A stretch of 64,000 bases of DNA. It comes from Micromonospora echinospora (GTDB lineage Bacteria; Actinomycetota; Actinomycetes; Mycobacteriales; Micromonosporaceae). A program made the translations under genes and the position numbers. The stretch is from positions 2,604,001 through 2,668,000 of the forward strand of contig NZ_LT607413.1 in NCBI RefSeq assembly GCF_900091495.1. The letters run 5' to 3'. A model generated the notes under the pieces. It was not told the DNA's origin. It searched no databases and saw only the letters and a list, made by a program, of their open reading frames with translations. Each line of letters begins with the position of its first letter. The stretch's first letter is position 1. Of this stretch, positions 9,041 to 18,355 are shown one piece after another.

Positions 9041-9131
9041 AGTCGCATCCTGTCGCCATTGTCAAGCCCCCCGGGTCGGCCCGCAGCCACCTGCTCCTGG
9101 TGTTCGGCCTGCGCAGCTGCACAAAGCACTA

Positions 9132-9162
9132 GAGGGCAGATCCATCGAGCGGATGTGCCCTC
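9132..9162. terminator. Hairpin next to the leftmost att-like repeat
   Basis: GAGGGCA/TGCCCTC arms, extended to 12 bp with one mismatch. The same hairpin, as a perfect 12-bp stem, stands at 18145-18175 next to the intact tRNA-Pro, so this copy belongs to the duplicated attachment region. Confidence 0.6.
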
Positions 9163-9164
9163 TC

Positions 9165-9196
9165 ACCTGGTCGGGGTGGCCGGATTCGAACCGACG
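9165..9196 (-). repeat. att-like repeat 1: 3' fragment of tRNA-Pro
   Basis: 32 bp identical to 18178-18209, i.e. the 3' end of the tRNA-Pro gene (T-arm, acceptor 3' strand and CCA). The match extends left to 9151 with one mismatch (46 bp). The anticodon and D arms are missing, so it is not a tRNA gene. It is best read as a recombination junction left by an element that inserts into tRNA-Pro. Confidence 0.8.
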
Positions 9197-9364
9197 GGCG
9201 GGTCTGCTGCCAGGACATACACCTGACGTTCTCTCAGCGGCGACCTTGATCATTCCGCGCTTGTTCCGGATCTTGTCGCCACGACTGCGGCACACCTCAG
9301 TCTCAAGCTCTCCGTCTTGTACTGGTGGCGCTACCGTGACGCCGCCGCCTGGCGGGCGTTGTTC

Positions 9365-9985
9365 TCAGTTCGAGCGAGGGAACATGCGCTCGACGGCGGT
9401 CACCAGTGCGGCGCGGCGGGCGGCGATGGAGGGGTCCACGGCCTGGTCTGCGGCAGCGGCGGCGATTTCGGGCTGACCTGCCCAGGTCATGGCGATCTGG
9501 TTGATCAGGGCGAGGACGTCGACCGGGTCCCAGGCCGGGTCGAGCAGCCCGATGCGCTGTGCGTCGCGGAGTTGGTCGAGCTTGCCGGCGATCGTGGCCT
9601 GGAGGGGGTTGGTGGTGTTGTCTGCGGGCTCGGCCAGCTCCAGGCGGCCCCACATGATCAGGCGGTAGTGGTCCGGACGGGCCGTGAAGTGGTCGAAGAG
9701 GATGCCGGCATAACCGGGCAGGTTGGCCGGATCCAGCTGAGTGGCCTCGACGAGTGCGGTCGTCTCGCGTTCGGCGACGTGCGCGTAAAGGGCCTCCTTG
9801 CTGCGGAAGTAGGCGTAGATACGTTCCTTGCTCGTCCTGGCCTGCTTGGCGATGCGGTCCACGCGGGCGCCGGCGATCCCGTGCCGGGCGAACTCCTCCT
9901 TGGCTGCGGCGACGATCCGCTGGCGCGTGGAGTCGCCCGCGATGGCGGCGTCCGAGGTCTGGCCAGGGTTGGTGGAGCGAGGCAT
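9365..9985 (-). CDS. TetR/AcrR family repressor
   Basis: 206 aa. The N-terminal helix-turn-helix spans residues about 18-64 (RQRIVAAAKEEFARHG, recognition region IAKQARTSKERIYAYF). The ligand-binding C-terminal part (PGYAGILFDHF onward) fits the TetR_C families of AcrR-like proteins. It is divergent from the aldo-keto reductase gene across about 120 nt that hold two near-identical ACCGAA-N3-TTCGGT operator sites. It probably represses both itself and the reductase and releases on binding a small hydrophobic or electrophilic ligand. Confidence 0.9.
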   Translation of the reverse strand: MPRSTNPGQTSDAAIAGDSTRQRIVAAAKEEFARHGIAGARVDRIAKQARTSKERIYAYFRSKEALYAHVAERETTALVEATQLDPANLPGYAGILFDHFTARPDHYRLIMWGRLELAEPADNTTNPLQATIAGKLDQLRDAQRIGLLDPAWDPVDVLALINQIAMTWAGQPEIAAAAADQAVDPSIAARRAALVTAVERMFPRSN

Positions 9986-9987
9986 GA

Positions 9988-11100
<1,113 letters not shown>

Positions 11101-11151
11101 CAGCTCGTACTCCAAGTTCGGCGGTCCCGGGCAAGCGGCGGCGATCAGCGG

Positions 11152-11195
11152 CGGCATGTCCTCCCGGGCGGGGCTGTGACCGGGAGGACATGCCG
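11152..11195 (+). terminator. Strong hairpin after the aldo-keto reductase gene
   Basis: A perfect 16-bp stem (CGGCATGTCCTCCCGG and its complement) with a 12-nt loop, about 50 nt after the stop. Confidence 0.7.
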
Positions 11196-11353
11196 ACGTG
11201 CGCACCAGCCACGGCGGGCCCTGCTCCTCCTGATCAACCTCGAGGTCAACCGCTGACGGACGATCCGGCGGGGTTCCGGGGGTGCGACAGGCAGGGCTTC
11301 CCGGAATGCGGGCGGTAAAAATCCACTTCTACAGATTGGCCTGTCTGTCTTGT

Positions 11354-11968
11354 CTGTTGCCCTGGCCCGTGCGATAGCCCCGACCCCCGCCGAGCGCGAG
11401 CGGCTGAAGTGGATGGCCTACGGTCAGAAGACCGAGCACCGGCTGCGTACGCGGGCTCAGGTGATCCTGCACGCGGCGCGTGGGCGCTCCAACACGCGCT
11501 CGCCCGTGTGACCGGATTACACCTGGACACCGTGCGGACCTGGCGGAACCGATTCGCTGCGCTGGGACTCACTGGGCTAGCCGACCGCAAGCGCGCTGGC
11601 CGTCCGCCCCGCTTCACCGCCTTGCAGGTCGCCCAGGTCAAGGCCCTGGCCTGTCGGCTTCCCTTCGAGGCCGGCGCGCCACTGTCGCGTTGGTCGTGCC
11701 CGGAGTTGGCCCGCGAGGCCATGGCGCGAGACATCGCCACGTTCGTGTCGGCCTCCACCGTGCGTCGCTGGCTCGAACCTACGGACGCGGCGGAGCGCTG
11801 ACCTACTTGGCCGCCTACGACGTCCACCACGCCCGCGTGTTCGGCCGCACCGAAGCACGAACCGGCATCGACCCGGCGCACGCACATGTGGTGACCGGCG
11901 AGGATCATCGAGCGGCACGCCAGTCGCCACGACCAGGTGTAGGCGGTCACCCGGGAGCGAGCGCCTAG
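11354..11968 (+). pseudogene. Broken IS630-type transposase
   Basis: Pieces of one IS630-family transposase appear in different frames. The first, from about 11354, reads LARAIAPTPAERERLKWMAY and stops at about 11510. The second (11409-11801 frame) carries the helix-turn-helix TGLHLDTVRTWRNRFAALG and LSRWSCPELAREA. The third, after about 11785, reads YGRGGALTYLAAYDVHHARV. The middle of the DDE domain is deleted and at least one frameshift separates the parts, so it cannot be active. I did not find convincing terminal inverted repeats. Confidence 0.75.
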
Positions 11969-13269
11969 GCTAAGCCTGGGGCGCACGATGCCGCGGTGCC
12001 GGGGTGCCGCAAGGTGACTGATACAGAGTGGGTGGACAACGACTCCTTAATAAGGCTGCGGGCATGGCTGATCTGGTCGGATGGCAGCGCGGCCAAGACG
12101 GTCTCCAGCGGATTCACGCGGCGCGCGTGGTCGAACCTCTGAACGTCATGATCCGACATTCCTGTGATGCCTTGAGAGTTGTCGACCGCGAGCGTGGGCA
12201 TGCCAGCACGGCCCGACGATGGCGCACGTTGCGGGCGGTACAGCATTTTGCGAGCTATCCCGTAGTGAGCTGCGGATAGCTTCCGTCGTTCATCGTAACT
12301 GTCGTGCGCCGCGACCAGGACGGACACGGTCAGGTCGTCGAATGGTCGTGTCTTGGCCACGCTCTGCTGAATTACCTCGGCGAGTGTCGGCGCGTCAGCC
12401 GCCCGTTCCAAGCGCTTTCCTTCAGCGGACATCATCGACCCGGACCGATCTCGTCGCCATTGTTCGTGTCGGATTTGTGGCATACCGAATATGGCGTCCC
12501 GTGCCAGCGACTCCACTTCATGTGGGCCGCTTGGAGCCTCCGCATTGGATTGCCACGGAACACCGAACTGCCGGATCTGGTTCACAAAAACGTCGATGGA
12601 GAATTCGCCCCGTGGATCTTGCCCTCGGGCAAAGTTCACCATCCGCTGGCGAAAGCTCCGTAGGAACGCGTGACTAGCGAGCAGGCGCGACAGTGACTCT
12701 TCCGAAAGCGCTGACACCGCGCCAGAAACGATCGGGTCCAGCGATCTGTTGGCGGCGGAGCCGAGCGTCGCGCCGACTTTGAATAGTTCCCACAGCATCA
12801 CTTCGCTGGCAGTGCCGGTCCACGTACGCACCCGTGGGCCGTCGAATATGCCCTCGGACCGGCTGTGCAGGTCACCATCGAGGCGGACCTCGACCGTAGG
12901 AACGTTCCAGATGACGATCGACGTAAACGACTGCCACGGTGGGTGCCCAGAAGCAGATTGGGCGGCGAGCCGGGCGTAATAGTGGCGGAAAGAAAGGTCG
13001 CCAGCCGTCGTACTATCGAGCACAGCGTCGGTGCGGCTGTGGACTAGTGCGAGTCGCACCAGGGCGCTGCCCCAGAAGCCGAGATCGACGAGTAGTCGCC
13101 GACATGTCGGCGTGGGCATGTGGTCCGGGCGGGCTGGCAGCGCAGCGAGGCAATGGCTCATGTCGGCGGCGAGCCGCTCGAACGCGGCAGGGCTGTTGAG
13201 CGCTTCGGTTATGCGCGCCGGTAGATGATCGAGAGTCCAGCGGGAGATTTGCTCGGAGTAGGTATCCAT
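11965..13269 (-). CDS. Unassigned 434-aa protein, faintly PrnB/DUF1864-like
   Basis: A soluble, mostly helical protein without a signal peptide, from ATG at 13269. Two short stretches (LLVDLGFWGSALVRLALVH near 65 and SFTSIVIWNVPTVEV near 118) resemble, from memory, the start of the DUF1864 family that includes the pyrrolnitrin enzyme PrnB, a haem protein of the indoleamine-dioxygenase fold. I cannot confirm this, and a region 'MPQIRHEQWRRD' near 282 is only a guess for a haem-side His. Base composition is lower in GC than the neighbouring core genes, as expected for acquired DNA. A short palindrome lies about 60 nt upstream. Confidence 0.6.
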   Translation of the reverse strand: MDTYSEQISRWTLDHLPARITEALNSPAAFERLAADMSHCLAALPARPDHMPTPTCRRLLVDLGFWGSALVRLALVHSRTDAVLDSTTAGDLSFRHYYARLAAQSASGHPPWQSFTSIVIWNVPTVEVRLDGDLHSRSEGIFDGPRVRTWTGTASEVMLWELFKVGATLGSAANRSLDPIVSGAVSALSEESLSRLLASHAFLRSFRQRMVNFARGQDPRGEFSIDVFVNQIRQFGVPWQSNAEAPSGPHEVESLARDAIFGMPQIRHEQWRRDRSGSMMSAEGKRLERAADAPTLAEVIQQSVAKTRPFDDLTVSVLVAAHDSYDERRKLSAAHYGIARKMLYRPQRAPSSGRAGMPTLAVDNSQGITGMSDHDVQRFDHARRVNPLETVLAALPSDQISHARSLIKESLSTHSVSVTLRHPGTAASCAPGLA

Positions 13270-13330
13270 GCCGGGCCGCCCTTCGAGAGAAGCGAGTGGG
13301 AGGCGAAGGTTGGCGCATCAGGTGAGCACC

Positions 13331-13348
13331 GGTGATGTGATCATCACC
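13331..13348. promoter_or_regulatory. Operator-like palindrome upstream of the 434-aa gene
   Basis: GGTGAT-N6-ATCACC lies 62 nt upstream of the ATG at 13269. The position fits a regulator-binding site, but the regulator is unknown. Confidence 0.35.
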
Positions 13349-13460
13349 ACTGACTGAGTGGCCAGTCAATCCTTCGATTGGCCCGCCTGGTTCGCCGTCT
13401 ACCGCCGATCGCCTCGCGGCCAAGGCCGCCGCTCTCGGGCGCGACGAAGACACCGTCGTC

Positions 13461-13691
13461 ATGCGCGAGGAGCGGGCTGAGCGTGCCGCTCTGCACGCCG
13501 TCGAGCTGTCCTATGAGACAACCTCAATCTCCGCCAACCGGGAGGTGGGCCTGTTCCACCTCAGCCGGCCAGCGCCCACGATGGAGCGCCTGCGGGTCGG
13601 CGTGGCCTGCCCGTTCCGCGAGGGACCAGCAGGTCTTGGGCTCCACGCCCGACAGCAGTCCTTCCACGAACTGCCCGGCGGTCGCACATGA
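13461..13691 (+). pseudogene. Fragmentary reading frame upstream of the integrase remnant
   Basis: 76 aa from an internal ATG. The same frame stays open to about 13390 and reads TADRLAAKAAALGRDEDTV then MREERAERAALHAVELSYE. The composition looks coding, but there is no ribosome-binding site and no recognised family. It may be a piece of an element-encoded gene truncated together with the integrase. Confidence 0.35.
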
Positions 13692-13700
13692 CTCCGCCGC

Positions 13701-13985
13701 ATGAACCGGTCGGCGACACGCACCTCCGCCTCTTCGATTGGCCCACGGCCATCGCACCTCAGCGCGTTCCACGACCTGCGCCACTCGTACGCAACCTGGC
13801 TGATCACGGACGGCAGCGATGTGGCCCGCGTGATGGGGCACGAGCAGATCTCGACCACACTCGATCGGTACACGTACACGTACACGTTCGCGGCGGGTGC
13901 CGAACGGGTCCGGGAATCCTTCGCTGGCTTTTCGCTGACGACCGAGCAGATCGAGGGCGCGGAAGGCCGGCAGGGATCGATGTGA
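13701..13985 (+). pseudogene. C-terminal fragment of a tyrosine integrase (copy B)
   Basis: 94 aa holding only the end of a phage-type integrase catalytic domain. It has the box II HDLRHSYATWL (His-x-x-Arg-His), ARVMGHEQISTT (Gly-His) and the catalytic tyrosine in LDRYTYTYT. The N-terminal core-binding domain and the first catalytic Arg are absent. A triple TACACG hexamer follows the tyrosine codon. It ends about 35 nt before a terminator hairpin and 75 nt before att-like repeat 2, the standard integrase-att arrangement. Confidence 0.8.
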
Positions 13986-14018
13986 TCCGCTGAGTTGGAT
14001 CGCGCCACTTGCAGTATC

Positions 14019-14049
14019 GGGCCAGGTGAGATGGTGTCTCACCTGGCCC
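14019..14049. terminator. Hairpin between integrase remnant B and repeat 2
   Basis: Perfect 13-bp stem GGGCCAGGTGAGA/TCTCACCTGGCCC with a 5-nt loop. It corresponds in position to the hairpins beside the other two tRNA-Pro repeats. Confidence 0.7.
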
Positions 14050-14059
14050 GATCTACCTC

Positions 14060-14103
14060 GGTCGGGGTGGCCGGATTCGAACCGACGACCCTTCGTCCCG
14101 AAC
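14060..14103 (-). repeat. att-like repeat 2: 3' half of tRNA-Pro
   Basis: 44 bp matching 18182-18226 with one missing T. It covers the tRNA 3' end through the T-arm and variable loop into the anticodon-loop region, then diverges. It marks the junction between two tandem elements. Confidence 0.8.
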
Positions 14104-14139
14104 TGCCGGCAGGCCGGTCGGATGGGGTGTCGTCCGAGG

Positions 14140-14379
14140 TCATCCGGCCTGCTGCGGGTCGTCCCGGTCCGGTTCGGTCGGCCGGGTTGCTGTACTTCGC
14201 TGCGGTACTTCCTCCGCGGCATGCAGGACGTTCCGGGCGGCGGTGGACACCGGACAGTCTGCGGTCCGGCAGATCGGGCAGCGGCCGTCGGGTCCGGGCC
14301 GGTGGTCGCGAAGGATCGCGCGGGCGGTGAGGATCAGCCGGTTGCGGATCTGGGCCAGGGACAGGAACGGCGCGGTCAT
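14140..14379 (-). CDS. Small 79-aa cysteine-containing protein of the island
   Basis: ATG at 14379 lies 2 nt after the stop of the upstream XRE gene (TGA-GG-ATG), so it is translationally coupled to it. The sequence starts MTAPFLSLAQIRNRLILTAR and contains a CPICRTADCPV motif (CxxC-x4-C), a possible metal site, around residues 34-44. Similar small proteins accompany regulators in actinomycete integrative elements. Function unknown. Confidence 0.65.
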   Translation of the reverse strand: MTAPFLSLAQIRNRLILTARAILRDHRPGPDGRCPICRTADCPVSTAARNVLHAAEEVPQRSTATRPTEPDRDDPQQAG

Positions 14380-14381
14380 CC

Positions 14382-15584
14382 TCAACCCACTCGGAGGGTG
14401 GCGGCGAGGTGGGTGAGCGTTGTCGGGGCGGTGGGCTCTTTGGCGACCTGGGCGAGGATGTCCCGGCCGGCTGGTCGGTGGCGGATCTCGGCCGGCGCGA
14501 TCCGGTCGGCTTCCATCAGGATCCGGCCGGCGTTGATCGGGTCGTCGGCGTAGAGGTAAGCGCGGGCGGCGTCGATCAGGTGGGCGGCGCGGTGCTCGGC
14601 AGGCAGCCACCGCCACCCGTCCCGCGTGATCGCCTTCTCGTGCCGGGCCCTGGCCTCCCCTGCGTCGCCCAGTTCCACCGCTGCGGTTATCCGGGCCAGC
14701 TCCACCGCCGTCGGCCCAAACCCGGTGCGGTAGTGATCGTGGCCTTCCCCCACTCGCGCCGCCATCTCGGCGGCCTCGTCGATCAGCTCGACGGCGGTTC
14801 GGTCATCCCCGACGCAGGCGGCGGCCAAGGCGGCCTGAACCAGCAGGGTCCCGCAGAGGGACAGCTCAGCCGGGGTGCCGTACTCGATCACGGGCGGGGC
14901 GATCCGGTACGCGGCGGCCAGCACCACCGACTTCGCCACCCTTGCCCGCCCGGACTCGCGCAGCACCTGACCGAGCTGCACCGCTCCGGCAGCCACCGAC
15001 GCCCGATCACCGGTAGCGGCAATCATGGCCCGGTCGACCGCCAGCCAGGCCACGTCGGGGGCACCGAGCTTCACCAGCAGCGATGCCGTTACCCGGTAAG
15101 CCTCCACCAGCGGCACCCGACCCACGCCGGGATTCTGGGCGTGGATGCGCTGCGCGTCGGCCAACAACTGCGGCACGAGGTCGACGACCTGTGGGTAGCG
15201 GGCGTGCTGGAAGGTGGTCCACGCATGGGCGACCTCCCGCGCCAGCCCGTCGGCCGGCAGCACAGGGCGGCGGGCTGCCGGTCGTTCCAATGCGATCTCG
15301 TACGTCGACAGAGCCGCCCGGATCCGCTCCACACCCTCGACGCGCTTGGTCACCCCGGCTGGCTGGACGTCCCGGCCGAGGAGCACCGCCGTGTCGATCC
15401 GCAGGACGGCGGCGATGTGCTGGAGTGTCGACACCTTGTCCAGCGAGCGAACACCCCGCTCGACCTTGTCCACCCAACTCTTCGACTTACCCAGCCGATC
15501 AGCCAATACCTGCTGGGAGAGCTTCCGCCGCCCCCGCCAGTACGCCACCCGACGACCGACCGGCAGAAGATCACTTCTGTCCAC
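14382..15584 (-). CDS. XRE-family regulator with TPR-like C-terminus
   Basis: 400 aa from GTG at 15584, which overlaps the stop of a 54-aa gene by 14 nt. The helix-turn-helix lies at residues about 10-65 (VAYWRGRRKLSQQVLADRLG, then KSWVDKVERGVRSL). The remainder is a helical array of TPR-like repeats, a layout known from actinobacterial peptide- or signal-responsive XRE regulators. It is the middle gene of a three-gene minus-strand operon, divergent from a second XRE-TPR gene. It is probably a regulator inherited with the integrated element. Confidence 0.88.
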   Translation of the reverse strand: MDRSDLLPVGRRVAYWRGRRKLSQQVLADRLGKSKSWVDKVERGVRSLDKVSTLQHIAAVLRIDTAVLLGRDVQPAGVTKRVEGVERIRAALSTYEIALERPAARRPVLPADGLAREVAHAWTTFQHARYPQVVDLVPQLLADAQRIHAQNPGVGRVPLVEAYRVTASLLVKLGAPDVAWLAVDRAMIAATGDRASVAAGAVQLGQVLRESGRARVAKSVVLAAAYRIAPPVIEYGTPAELSLCGTLLVQAALAAACVGDDRTAVELIDEAAEMAARVGEGHDHYRTGFGPTAVELARITAAVELGDAGEARARHEKAITRDGWRWLPAEHRAAHLIDAARAYLYADDPINAGRILMEADRIAPAEIRHRPAGRDILAQVAKEPTAPTTLTHLAATLRVG

Positions 15585-15735
15585 GACGCCACCGCCGATC
15601 CGGCACCGCCCGATCCGTCTCCTCGGCCGGTATTCGATCCGCCTCGGCCTGCGCGAGGATCCGCTGCCGTGCCGCTTCCCGTTCCGCCCGCTGGATCTGC
15701 TCGCCCCTAGGTTGGTCCGGAACGTCGTCGCTCAT
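15571..15735 (-). CDS. Small 54-aa charged protein at the head of the XRE operon
   Basis: ATG at 15735 is preceded by GGAGG at good spacing (CCTCC on the plus strand, 15741-15745). The product (MSDDVPDQPRGEQIQRAERE, then an Ala/Glu/Arg helix ending WRRGQK) is highly charged and should be one long helix. Its stop overlaps the GTG of the XRE gene by 14 nt, which implies coupled translation. The family is unknown; it may be an accessory to the XRE regulator. Confidence 0.65.
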   Translation of the reverse strand: MSDDVPDQPRGEQIQRAEREAARQRILAQAEADRIPAEETDRAVPDRRWRRGQK

Positions 15736-15927
15736 TCCCGCCTCCGCCGAAGAGGGGGCGCGGCGACACTGCTCTTGGAAGGACCGATGCCGCCACGCCC
15801 GGCTGTCGACGCAACCAGGCCCGGTGTCACACCAGCCGCGCCGGCCGCGTCTGGGATCTACTCTTGTGACCCCACGACTACGCTCGGAAGTGGCTCGATG
15901 CTTTCAGGACCTTTCACGGGGGCTCCG
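15736..15927. promoter_or_regulatory. Divergent promoter region between two XRE operons
   Basis: About 190 nt separate the minus-strand operon (start 15735) from the plus-strand XRE gene (start 15928). Both promoters should lie here, probably with binding sites for one or both XRE proteins. I could not identify reliable hexamers. Confidence 0.4.
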
Positions 15928-17007
15928 ATGGATGACCTCAGCGCACAACTGAGGCAGGCTCGTACTGAAGCCGGCGTAACGCTGGCCTCCATCGCGGCCC
16001 GTACCTGCTACTCGGCATCGCACCTGAGCAACGTCGAGGCGGGACGCCGGACCGCGACGCCGGACATCGTGCTCGCCTACGCGCGAGCGTTGGGAGACCC
16101 GGACGTGAGACGCAGGCACCTTCTCCAAGCCGCCACCATCGGCCCGATCGCCGCCAACGAGCTGATCCGATCCGGATTCACCGCCGCCCTCGCCGGCCGA
16201 CGGGACAGCGAGGACCGCTGGCGCGACCGGGTCGACCAGTACGGCCGCGACTACATGGAGATCGGCGCGGACAGCCTTCAGACCAGGCTCGCCGGTGACC
16301 TCGTCGTCCTGCAACAGCAGCTCGACTCACCGACGATGTGGGCGACCGCCGCCCGCGCACTCACTACCTACGGCAAGACGACCAAGGATCCGACCGAGGC
16401 GATCGGCTGGTACGACACCGCCCGGATCGCCGCCGACCGCTCCGACGACCTCGCTGTACGGGTCTGGGTACGCGGCCGGGCCGCCATCGCCCTGGCCTAC
16501 GAAGGCGCGGCCCTACCCGTCGCCAAACGGTACGCCGACGAGGCAATCGCCCTGTCCGACCGGCCGTCGCTCGGACGCCTTCAGGCGCTGATGGCCCGCG
16601 CACACGTCGCCGCCGGGCGAAGCGACATCGCCGGTGCTGTCGCCGCCGACGAAGACGCACGACGCGTCTTTGACCAGACAGCCTCACCAGACGGCGAAAT
16701 CTCCGACGCCGCCGTACCCGCCTGGCGCATGGCCACCTTTCGCTCGATGCTCTACGCCCGACTCGGCATGATCGGCCCCGGCGAGCACGCCCAGACCGAC
16801 GCCGACCGACTCCGACCGCCAGCACTGACCCGGTTCGCCACCCACATCGAGCTACACCGCGCCCTCATGATGGCCAAGTCCGGGGACCGATCCGGAGGAC
16901 TCGCGTATGCCCGACGGGCCTGGGCAACACTGCCAGCAGACCGCCGCTCGCAAACCCTCGGACTGGTGCTGCAAGAAGTCGAGAGGGCGGCACGCAAGCC
17001 AGCCTGA
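15928..17007 (+). CDS. XRE-family regulator with TPR-like C-terminus (second copy)
   Basis: 359 aa; I take ATG 15928 (MDDLSAQLRQARTEAGVT) after GGGGG, because the in-frame upstream extension looks non-coding. The N-terminal helix-turn-helix spans about residues 1-65 (ASIAARTCYSASHLSNVEAG). A short linker and TPR-like helices follow. It is a cytoplasmic regulator of the same architecture as the divergent gene, but the sequences differ considerably. Confidence 0.88.
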   Translation: MDDLSAQLRQARTEAGVTLASIAARTCYSASHLSNVEAGRRTATPDIVLAYARALGDPDVRRRHLLQAATIGPIAANELIRSGFTAALAGRRDSEDRWRDRVDQYGRDYMEIGADSLQTRLAGDLVVLQQQLDSPTMWATAARALTTYGKTTKDPTEAIGWYDTARIAADRSDDLAVRVWVRGRAAIALAYEGAALPVAKRYADEAIALSDRPSLGRLQALMARAHVAAGRSDIAGAVAADEDARRVFDQTASPDGEISDAAVPAWRMATFRSMLYARLGMIGPGEHAQTDADRLRPPALTRFATHIELHRALMMAKSGDRSGGLAYARRAWATLPADRRSQTLGLVLQEVERAARKPA

Positions 17008-17476
17008 CCCCGCTGGGGGGATGCGGTCTCGCCCTGTCGACTGCTGCCAACTGGTGGCGACCAACGTCGATGAGCAGGCACCGGGCGTCATCCGTTCACG
17101 TTCAAGGCCGACCCTCGTTGACGCTCGCGCTGCCTTCTCGCTGCCTCGCGGCTACCCACCCCGACTGTCAGCTTGGGAATCGGTTTCAGTCGGGGCCTAC
17201 GGGCGTCGTGCCACCTGGTCACGGGAGCATGGACGCGGCGGCCAAGCGCTGCGGCGGACCTCCGCTGGCCGATGCTGACCGCTGTATCGGGCACGGATCG
17301 GGCACGGCTCCCAGTCAGGCTGGGGCTTGAACCCCTAAGCCGCCGCTCTTGAGCCTTGATCGCCGTCGTTGGTTGCACGTTCGCTGCACGCGCCCCCTGC
17401 GTCTGCTGCCATCCCGTACGCCGCTGCCGGCGCCGGGGACTCGGCCTCCTTGTCGATCAAACGTAGACTTGCAGGC
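17008..17476. other. Intergenic stretch of the island
   Basis: About 470 nt without a convincing gene. It contains a perfect tandem duplication of ATCGGGCACGG at 17285-17306, described separately. The rest may be decayed coding sequence; I see nothing else. Confidence 0.4.
17285..17306. repeat. Two tandem copies of an 11-bp repeat
   Basis: ATCGGGCACGG occurs twice head to tail. Short iterons of this type are found in integrative elements as integrase-arm or Rep/excisionase binding sites. That role here is inference. Confidence 0.45.
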
Positions 17477-17707
17477 ATGAAGCGCCCGCTTCTCCGGATG
17501 ACGCAGATCGTGGGGTTCCTGCTCTGGCTTGCGTCGGGTGTCGGGTTGTTGCTGGGCTGGCCCGATACGGCCACGTCGCTACTCCTCCTCGCCGGGCTGC
17601 TGGTGTTTCAGGGCCCGACTGCCATTGCCGCTTGGCGGGAAAGGGAGTCTAAGCCGCCGAAGTCTGCGGAAGAGGTTCTGAGGTGGTATCCGAAGTGGTG
17701 GGCCTGA
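17477..17707 (+). CDS. Small membrane protein, 76 aa
   Basis: ATG at 17477. Two hydrophobic helices (residues about 8-27 and 32-50) form a hairpin, and the C-terminus is charged (WRERESKPPKSAEEV). No ribosome-binding site is obvious. Codon use is weaker than in the core genes, as for other island genes. Function unknown. Confidence 0.5.
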   Translation: MKRPLLRMTQIVGFLLWLASGVGLLLGWPDTATSLLLLAGLLVFQGPTAIAAWRERESKPPKSAEEVLRWYPKWWA

Positions 17708-17920
17708 CCGCCTCCCGCTTTCTGCTGCCATCCTCACTGCCTGCCGCCGACCCGCCCTACGCGGAGCGGGCCGCCCGGTCCGCCACGTCAAGCGGACCTT
17801 GACGCTTGTACGGGCGCTGCCGGAACAGCCTGAGTCGGTTCTCGTGTCACGGACCGCGCCCCCGGCGGACACCGCCACAGTGGCGGAGCGCGAGGAAGAA
17901 CGACCGCGACCAGACCGGGC

Positions 17921-18109
17921 GTGTCGGGGTCCGTGCACGATGCCCGGCGTACCTGCGCGACCCTGCTCGTCGACCTGGACGTGCACCCGCGCGTCATCAT
18001 GCAGGTGCTCCGGCACGCGGAGGTGTCGGTGACGATGGAGATCTACTCGCAGGCGTCCTCGGACGCCACCCGCGACGCGCTCAAGCGCCTCGGTGAGAGC
18101 CTGCGCTGA
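17921..18109 (+). pseudogene. C-terminal fragment of a tyrosine integrase (copy A)
   Basis: 62 aa with only the last catalytic boxes: HDARRTCATLLVDLDV (box II Arg), QVLRHAEVSVTME (Arg-His) and the tyrosine in IYSQASSD. The upstream part of the integrase is missing. It ends about 70 nt from the tRNA-Pro 3' end, separated by a hairpin. Its sequence differs from copy B, so the two come from different elements using the same site. Confidence 0.8.
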
Positions 18110-18144
18110 CCCGTTGCTGTACTCGACTGCTGTACCAATGCACT

Positions 18145-18175
18145 GAGGGCACATCCGTCGATAGGATGTGCCCTC
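18145..18175. terminator. Hairpin between integrase remnant A and tRNA-Pro
   Basis: Perfect 12-bp stem GAGGGCACATCC/GGATGTGCCCTC with a 7-nt loop. It can end both the integrase transcript and the tRNA transcript. Confidence 0.75.
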
Positions 18176-18180
18176 TTACC

Positions 18181-18257
<77 letters not shown>

Positions 18258-18355
18258 AGGCGTGCGGACAAATACTAGCCCACCCGCCCCGGGGATCAAA
18301 CTCGGTACCCCCGTGCCCGCCTCGGCCTCCGGTCAGCGTCGGCGCAGGTGTCGGA

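Noticed and set aside
9165..9245. A tRNA gene at the leftmost repeat
   Set aside because: Only the 3' third matches tRNA-Pro; the anticodon and acceptor 5' strand are missing, so it cannot fold as a tRNA.
15214..15927. An N-terminal extension of about 240 residues on the second XRE-TPR regulator
   Set aside because: The extension overlaps the divergent operon, has no domain pattern, and a good start with ribosome-binding site stands at 15928.
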